Assembly: GCA_016841965.1 (NCBI GenBank)
Contig: JAEANN010000032.1
Span: forward strand, 1 to 37,026
Length of the DNA stretch: 37,026 nt
Direction of reading: 5' to 3'
From: Candidatus Roseilinea mizusawaensis
Lineage (GTDB): Bacteria; Chloroflexota; Anaerolineae; J036; Brachytrichaceae
Positions 33,601 through 37,026 of the stretch are shown here, in pieces; the first letter of the stretch is position 1, and each line of letters starts with the position of its first letter. Below the pieces are notes generated by a model. That model had not been told where the DNA came from. It searched no databases and was given only the letters and a program-made list of their open reading frames with translations. The position numbers and the translations under genes were made by a program.

Positions 33601-35183
33601 TCGCCGCCGCCAAAGACCGGGTTGCCCTGCGCTGTGTTGGTGGACACGCTGCTGCTTTGCAGGGTGAGCCGGGCGCCGGTGGAATTGACCATGTCGCTGT
33701 TGTAGATGCCGCCGCCGCTCGCGCGAACCCCTTCGGCGCGGTTGTAGTCCACACGGCTATTGTTCTGCACGGTGAGCCGGGCGACGTTGAAGAGGCCGCC
33801 GCCGTAAGCCATGATGCCGGGCGCTGCGCCATCGGCGATGTTGTCACGCACCTCCACGCCATCCAGAGTGGCAATGCCGCCGTTCCAGATGCCGCCGCCG
33901 GCGATGTCGCCCCCAACAAATCGGCGCGCCAGGTTGTTGCTCACCTGCCCGCCGAAGATGTTCATCCATGCGTTCTTATGGTAAATGCCGCCGCCACCCC
34001 CCGGCACAACAGACATCGCCGTGCCGCTGATGAGCGCCGCGTTGTTCAACACGGCGGTGTTGTTCAGGAACAGGGCAGTGCTGCTCCAAATACCGCCGCC
34101 GTTGCCGGGATTGTTCAGGAACGCGCCGGCCGTGTTGCTGAGCACCGTGCTGGCGTTCACCTGCAAGCCGCGCGTGGTCTGATTGTAGATGCCGCCGCCG
34201 TCGCCGTCGGCGCGGTTGTAGGCCACCGTGCTGGTGACGATAGACTTGAGCGTCGTGCCGCCATATGTGGCGACGCCGCCGCCGACGCTGCCGGGAAGGA
34301 TGACGGTGTTGCTCAGCACCTGGCTGTTTTGCAGCGTGAAGGCGTCGTTTCCCTCGCCGATGCCGCCGCCGGCCCGTCCTGCGGTGTTGTCGCGAATCGT
34401 GCTATCCACCACGGTCAGGTTGAAGCCATTGATGGCGTAGATGCCGCCCCCCATCATATTCGCCGTGTTGTTGCTCACCGTGCTGGTCAGCACCGTCAGC
34501 GTGCTGCCCCGCTGGCACACCCCGCCGCCGTGCATCGGCATCGCGTTGTTCTGGACGGTCACGTTCTCCAGCGTCAGCGGCCCGCCTGACCAGTTGCGCA
34601 CGCCGCCGCCGCTGTTGAAACACGGTTGGCCGCCGCCGGTCTCGCTGGTGGGCGCGTTGCCGCCCTGGATAGTCAGGTTGCGCAGCACGACGGCGCCGGG
34701 TTGTCCCATGGCGATTTGTGGGATATCGAAGATGCGGTCGCCCCAGATTGGCACGCCGGGTTGGACAACCACGCCGTTAGGCCCGCCGTCAATCGTCAGG
34801 TTGTTCGGGAATGTCATGTTGCTGTCGCCGATGTCGAGATCGAGGAACGAGTTGTCGTCGTTATTTGCGCCTGGCGTGGTGATAGTCAGGCCGATGACTG
34901 ATACGCCGGGGGCGAACACGATCGTGTCATTGCCGAACGCGCCGGCCCCTACGCAGTCGCCAAAGTCGTTGTCAATATTGGCGGACTGGATGGCTTCGCG
35001 CAGTGAGCAGCCTGTGCCTGGGCCTGGGTTGAATTCGTCCGCGCCGATGTTAACGGTGATCGTGGCGGCGCCGGCCACACCGGCCGAGAGCGCCAACGCG
35101 CCGGCCGCCATGAGCAGGCCGGCGCACAGCTTGCCAAACGCGGGAATGCGATAGGGGGAGTCACTGTCTTCAAAATTTCTCAT
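30627..35183 (-). CDS. Giant secreted beta-helix protein with four DUF11 domains
   Basis: A 1518-aa protein starting at the ATG at 35183 (AGGAG, 7 nt spacing); longer in-frame readings lack a ribosome site. Signal peptide to about residue 40. The mature part begins with GCSLREAIQSAN, followed by some 25 beta-helix coils of about 26 aa with GGGIYN/GGGVYN turns (about 180-930), then a choice-of-anchor block (DQRFVSRPQGTACDIGAFE). Four DUF11 repeats of about 120 aa follow (ADLEVSKSADPSPV, LLVSKAQDYAP, LRTFKTATPSPV and LQIGKAQSVV), and the tail VFAPIVRKP. It is probably displayed on the cell surface. Internal duplications are seen (see repeat at 32823). A strong terminator follows. Confidence 0.9.
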   Translation of the reverse strand: MRNFEDSDSPYRIPAFGKLCAGLLMAAGALALSAGVAGAATITVNIGADEFNPGPGTGCSLREAIQSANIDNDFGDCVGAGAFGNDTIVFAPGVSVIGLTITTPGANNDDNSFLDLDIGDSNMTFPNNLTIDGGPNGVVVQPGVPIWGDRIFDIPQIAMGQPGAVVLRNLTIQGGNAPTSETGGGQPCFNSGGGVRNWSGGPLTLENVTVQNNAMPMHGGGVCQRGSTLTVLTSTVSNNTANMMGGGIYAINGFNLTVVDSTIRDNTAGRAGGGIGEGNDAFTLQNSQVLSNTVILPGSVGGGVATYGGTTLKSIVTSTVAYNRADGDGGGIYNQTTRGLQVNASTVLSNTAGAFLNNPGNGGGIWSSTALFLNNTAVLNNAALISGTAMSVVPGGGGGIYHKNAWMNIFGGQVSNNLARRFVGGDIAGGGIWNGGIATLDGVEVRDNIADGAAPGIMAYGGGLFNVARLTVQNNSRVDYNRAEGVRASGGGIYNSDMVNSTGARLTLQSSSVSTNTAQGNPVFGGGEGGGIFNGSFSGDTADIMFGQIRNNRADGGQGAQGGGVRSGNVLTLTSSLVVSNTATAANALSAGGGVHSAGQSAWITDTQILTNVAQQGGGWFNFNTPQAEISNSQVRFNRAVTGPVTGSGNGGGIYHIVSGLQIWDSMVCQNQADQDGGGVYNSGSSFMMLMASTVCANAAGAGGAGNGGGMYNLGFVNIMNSQVLTNTAPNDGGGIFNAGFVGIGDSAFSANTASNGNGGGVYNTGSMGVGQSTFSANSASNGNGGGAFNDATAILFSISNSTFQGNSAIDGGGLYNAGPANVYYSALIANTASGNGGGSYNSGTLESLNNTFSGNSAPVGGGLYAAVGGTAYLTHTTVASNTNGAGIAAVTGTVEVLATLLAYNAGSNCTAALTENGTSMLGASMSSDNTCAVTTLNTDPLLQPLALNGGTTLNHALSPGSPALDAAGGCNSYSVFNDQRFVSRPQGTACDIGAFELEEADLEVSKSADPSPVIAGQTITYTVIVTNTSFVGAANNVVLTDTLSGGATFGGVVSSGGFVLQSSTPSQAIFTLSSLTATYSVTLVFTATAPASGPITNTAVVASDNPDPVPSNNTASVTTPVTPAAYLLVSKAQDYAPHAPGVVLPGGMVTYTIVVTNNGPSTAQFILVQDMLQPGVTYVGHSVSAGNCTYSAPILNCNTLPTPIPAGGSVTVLITVTAPITSNTVFTNAALAGAPAAYPYTAFGSNVATLTTAAQAELRTFKTATPSPVLAGQPVTYVVTVQNFGPDPANNVVITDVFQGGATFGSVVGTSGGATLQSSSAGGVTFTVASLGFGASASMTYTVIAPASGVITNTATAASDAVDPTPNNNVFSTTTPVTPVATLQIGKAQSVVTPITGTVRPGGTITYTLLVTNAGPSSATSITVTDSLPAGLTYVSAGGSGWSCSFSAPTVTCTTPTLSVGAAPAIQIVATAPVTPGLVLTNTATVNAATYPNTPATSNSVVVKVQYRVFAPIVRKP
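32823..32978 (-). repeat. Recent tandem duplication of one beta-helix coil
   Basis: Two 78-nt units (32823-32900 and 32901-32978) are nearly identical and encode one 26-residue coil each (SxNSASNGNGGG type). The similarity at DNA level is higher than between other coils of the gene, suggesting recent slippage or recombination. Confidence 0.7.
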
Positions 35184-35687
35184 TTTGCTACTCCTGTTCA
35201 AGTTACAGCCCATTACGTAACCTATGCCGGTTACAGGCTCGGTCATGTTGTTTGTGGCCTGTTGACTACACTTACTTCGAGACCAGATTACCCTGTGTCG
35301 CCGGCGACTGCTACCCATGCAAAAGCCCCGGCCATTACATGGGAGCATTGTGCTGTGAAGTTTGAATCATTTCAGCCTGTGTTTGCCTGACGGATGCCCT
35401 ACGATTTGTAGCCGCAGACAATACACGTTTTGACCGATCTAGATTAGGCTTGATTTGTGTCTCACAAAGGTCGTTCCCGCGTTCAAGTCGTGGTTATGGG
35501 TGCGTCCCTACCCATGCGGGCATGGCTTCCGCGTTAGACGCCCTGTTTGCACTTCGAGCGGGATTTGCAGTCCGAGCTGTCTTGGTGTCATGCCGGCGTC
35601 GTGGCAGTCGGTTTCAGAGGGCGCAATTATTTATGCCGCCGGCAGGCGCAATGCGATAATCGGGATGCATCTAGAGGAGGAGAGGAC
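35184..35687. other. 504-nt intergenic region with alternative hairpins
   Basis: No gene is supported here. Near the beta-helix gene an inverted repeat GTAACC/GGTTAC lies at 35217-35234. CTACCCATGC occurs at 35311-35320 and 35508-35517. The first copy pairs CCCATG with CATGGG (35338-35343). The second can form either ATGGGT/ACCCAT (35496-35515) or CCATGC/GCATGG (35512-35525), which exclude one another. A GATAAT box (35655-35660) lies too close to the start to be a strong promoter call. The region may be a regulated leader of the enolase-like gene, but I match it to no known riboswitch. Confidence 0.4.
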
Positions 35688-36833
35688 ATGAAGATTGTCA
35701 AAGTTGAGACGTTGTGTCTGTCCCGGCCGCACGAGCTAGAGCGCCAGTGGGCCACGCATACCTTCCGCGTGGTCAAGGCCGATTGTGCCATCGTGGTCAT
35801 TACGACCGACGAGGGGCTGCAAGGCATCGGTGAGGCGTGCGCTTACGGCGTGCCCAGTCTGATCCGCGAGTGGGTGGACTGGCTCAGCCCATTGCTGATT
35901 GACCGCGACCCGCGCGACCCCGGCATCGTCATGCATCCGAACGGCCGCTCGGCCCGCTACGACTGCGCTGTGGCCGGCATCGACTGCGCGCTGTGGGATC
36001 TGCGCGGCAAAATCGAGGGCCGGCCGGTCAGCCATCTGCTCAAGCCTAACGCCCAGCATCGCGTCAAGTTGTACGCATCCAGCGGCTGCCGCTATGACTG
36101 GCGCACCAATCCCAACCAGGTGATTGAGGAAACGCTGAGCTACCTCGACGACGGCTACGAGGCATGCAAAGTGCGTCTCGGCACGCACTGGGCCTGGGAT
36201 GGCGTGACCACCGATCGTTTCATCGGCCTGATGCGCGACCTGTCCTCGGCCGTCGATGGCCGCATGGAGCTGATGGTGGATGGCAACCAGAGGCTGACCG
36301 AAGACCAGGCCCTGGAAATTGCGCGTGAGCTGGACCGGCTTGGCTTTGCCTGGTTCGAGGAGCCGATTCCGCAGGCCGACATCGACGGCTATGCCAGACT
36401 CAACACTGCTGTTGATATCCCTATCTCCGGCGGCGAGCAGTTCACCACCGTCGAGCAGTTCCGGCCCTATCTGGAAAAGCGCGCCTATGACATCGTTCAG
36501 CCGGATATGGGCTGGTGTGGCCTGACCGAAGGCATGCGGATTGCCGAGATGGCCGATCATTACGACATCGATGTGGTGCCGCACAACTGGCACAACGGCC
36601 TGATGACGATGGCCAACGCGCACTACGTTGCTGCATTGCCCCGGCCGCGCATCTGCGAGCTGTGCATGATTCAGGGGCCGCTGCAGTGGGATATCCTCGC
36701 CGACAAGCCGTTCATCAAGCATGGCTGGCTGGAGATACCAGACAAACCCGGCCTGGGCGTCTCGCTGTCGAAAAACCTGGAAGAGCGTTTCCCGTACATC
36801 GAGGGCCACTATGCTGTTTCGGTCGAACGCTGA
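35688..36833 (+). CDS. Enolase-superfamily dehydratase/racemase (MR/MLE type)
   Basis: A 381-aa enzyme of the mandelate racemase/muconate lactonizing group with an excellent AGGAGG ribosome site. The metal ligands are D198 (MVDGN), E224 (WFEEP) and E250 (GGEQ). H299 (VPHNWH) is the likely general base of the D-H pair, and the opposite motif is K161-V-R163 rather than K-x-K. The RLG sequence and the WHNG end recall sugar-acid (rhamnonate or galactonate type) dehydratases, a tentative substrate class. No sugar transport or kinase gene neighbours it. Confidence 0.85.
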   Translation: MKIVKVETLCLSRPHELERQWATHTFRVVKADCAIVVITTDEGLQGIGEACAYGVPSLIREWVDWLSPLLIDRDPRDPGIVMHPNGRSARYDCAVAGIDCALWDLRGKIEGRPVSHLLKPNAQHRVKLYASSGCRYDWRTNPNQVIEETLSYLDDGYEACKVRLGTHWAWDGVTTDRFIGLMRDLSSAVDGRMELMVDGNQRLTEDQALEIARELDRLGFAWFEEPIPQADIDGYARLNTAVDIPISGGEQFTTVEQFRPYLEKRAYDIVQPDMGWCGLTEGMRIAEMADHYDIDVVPHNWHNGLMTMANAHYVAALPRPRICELCMIQGPLQWDILADKPFIKHGWLEIPDKPGLGVSLSKNLEERFPYIEGHYAVSVER

Positions 36834-36891
36834 GGCCAATTGACGATTGGCGATTGACTCTCGATTGCGCGCTTATCGGCTGGCGCGCCGC

Positions 36892-36912
36892 GCTCTCGCG
36901 GTGTGCGAGAGC
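36892..36912 (+). terminator. Hairpin after the enolase-like gene
   Basis: GCTCTCGC and GCGAGAGC form a perfect 8-bp stem with a 5-nt loop 58 nt after the stop. No T-tract follows, so it is only a possible (Rho-type or weak) transcript end. Confidence 0.35.
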
Positions 36913-37021
36913 GGATCACCAACTGCTCACCGGCCTCGTCCTCGAGGCCGGCGTGCGAATGTCTTGGAAATCAGCGGATCACCAACTGCTCACCGGCCTC
37001 GTCCTCGAGGCCGGCGTGCGA
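36911..37021. repeat. 48-nt direct duplication with 63-nt period
   Basis: The two copies (36911-36958 and 36974-37021) are identical and separated by 15 nt. Each contains a palindrome CCGGCCTCG-TCCT-CGAGGCCGG. The bases after the second copy match those around the first, so a further unit may begin past the window end. Two copies do not make a CRISPR array. Confidence 0.85.
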
Positions 37022-37026
37022 GAGCG
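36971..37026 (-). CDS. Possible C-terminus of a gene entering from the right
   Basis: In the minus frame the last 17 codons read HAGLEDEAGEQLVIR and then stop at 36971, a plausible protein end with the gene continuing outside the window. The coding part coincides exactly with one 48-nt repeat copy, whose other copy lies just past the stop. It is equally possible that the repeat is non-coding. Confidence 0.25.
   Translation of the reverse strand, partial: LSHAGLEDEAGEQLVIR

Noticed and set aside
35311-35345. Cyclic-di-GMP riboswitch
   Set aside because: Only a loose GCAAAAGCC-like stretch; the conserved core and pairing are missing.
35455-35691. 78-codon frame ahead of the enolase-like gene
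   Set aside because: Looks like translation of a non-coding leader or repeat, with no ribosome site.
36911-37026. CRISPR array
   Set aside because: Only two copies with a 15-nt gap, and no cas genes nearby.

Overview
The window is high-GC bacterial chromosome, densely packed with ordinary housekeeping and cell-envelope genes. No tRNA, rRNA, transposase, phage or CRISPR locus was seen. Gene style points to Chloroflexota (Anaerolineae-like; inference). The signs are giant secreted beta-helix proteins with DUF11 repeats, an M23/PA14/PPC secreted protein, short C-terminal tails of the type aromatic-x-P-h-h-R-R/K, frequent GCCGGC hexamers and cyanobacteria/Chloroflexi-like heptanucleotide tandem repeats between genes.

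Left third (1-11005): an envelope island. Minus-strand units encode a secreted CHAP-domain hydrolase plus a small membrane protein (7362-5890), and a NAGPA-type lipoprotein plus a 1390-aa M23 metallopeptidase with beta/gamma-crystallin, PA14 and PPC domains (5641-386). Beside them, on the plus strand, lie a NarL/LuxR-type response regulator and a ComP-like multi-pass sensor kinase. A palindromic element (consensus TTGAGGGnTTTCCynC) abuts a TTG -35 box and sits exactly 39 nt before a TAnnnT -10 box. It occurs four times: ahead of a small left-edge ORF, the lipoprotein/M23 operon, the CHAP operon and the kinase gene. The palindrome is centred near -42, the position of a class II activator. I read this as a previously uncharacterised two-component regulon for secreted wall or glycan hydrolases, with feedback on its own kinase.

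Middle (11015-26520): a cytochrome c maturation operon ccmC-ccmD-ccdA on the minus strand, in which CcdA is circularly permuted (its usual first transmembrane segment with the first Cys is at the C-terminus). Next come a TPR-fused multi-pass membrane protein, a MoxR ATPase and a DUF58 protein (plus strand). A minus-strand unit PAP2 phosphatase - polyprenyl synthase - alpha/beta hydrolase - SpoIIM-like membrane protein follows, then a class IV aminotransferase, an LCP-family wall glycopolymer ligase, glutamine-dependent NAD synthetase, pseudouridine-5'-phosphate glycosidase and a nucleoside hydrolase. The last three are nucleotide/NAD metabolism genes in one direction.

Right third (26517-37026): an unrecognised beta-propeller-like protein, a probable gene remnant, two paralogous secreted beta-helix proteins (696 and 1518 aa; the larger has four DUF11 repeats and a strong terminator), a 500-bp leader region with alternative hairpins, an enolase-superfamily (mandelate racemase/muconate lactonizing) enzyme, and a 48-nt direct duplication that may be the tail of a gene entering from the right.
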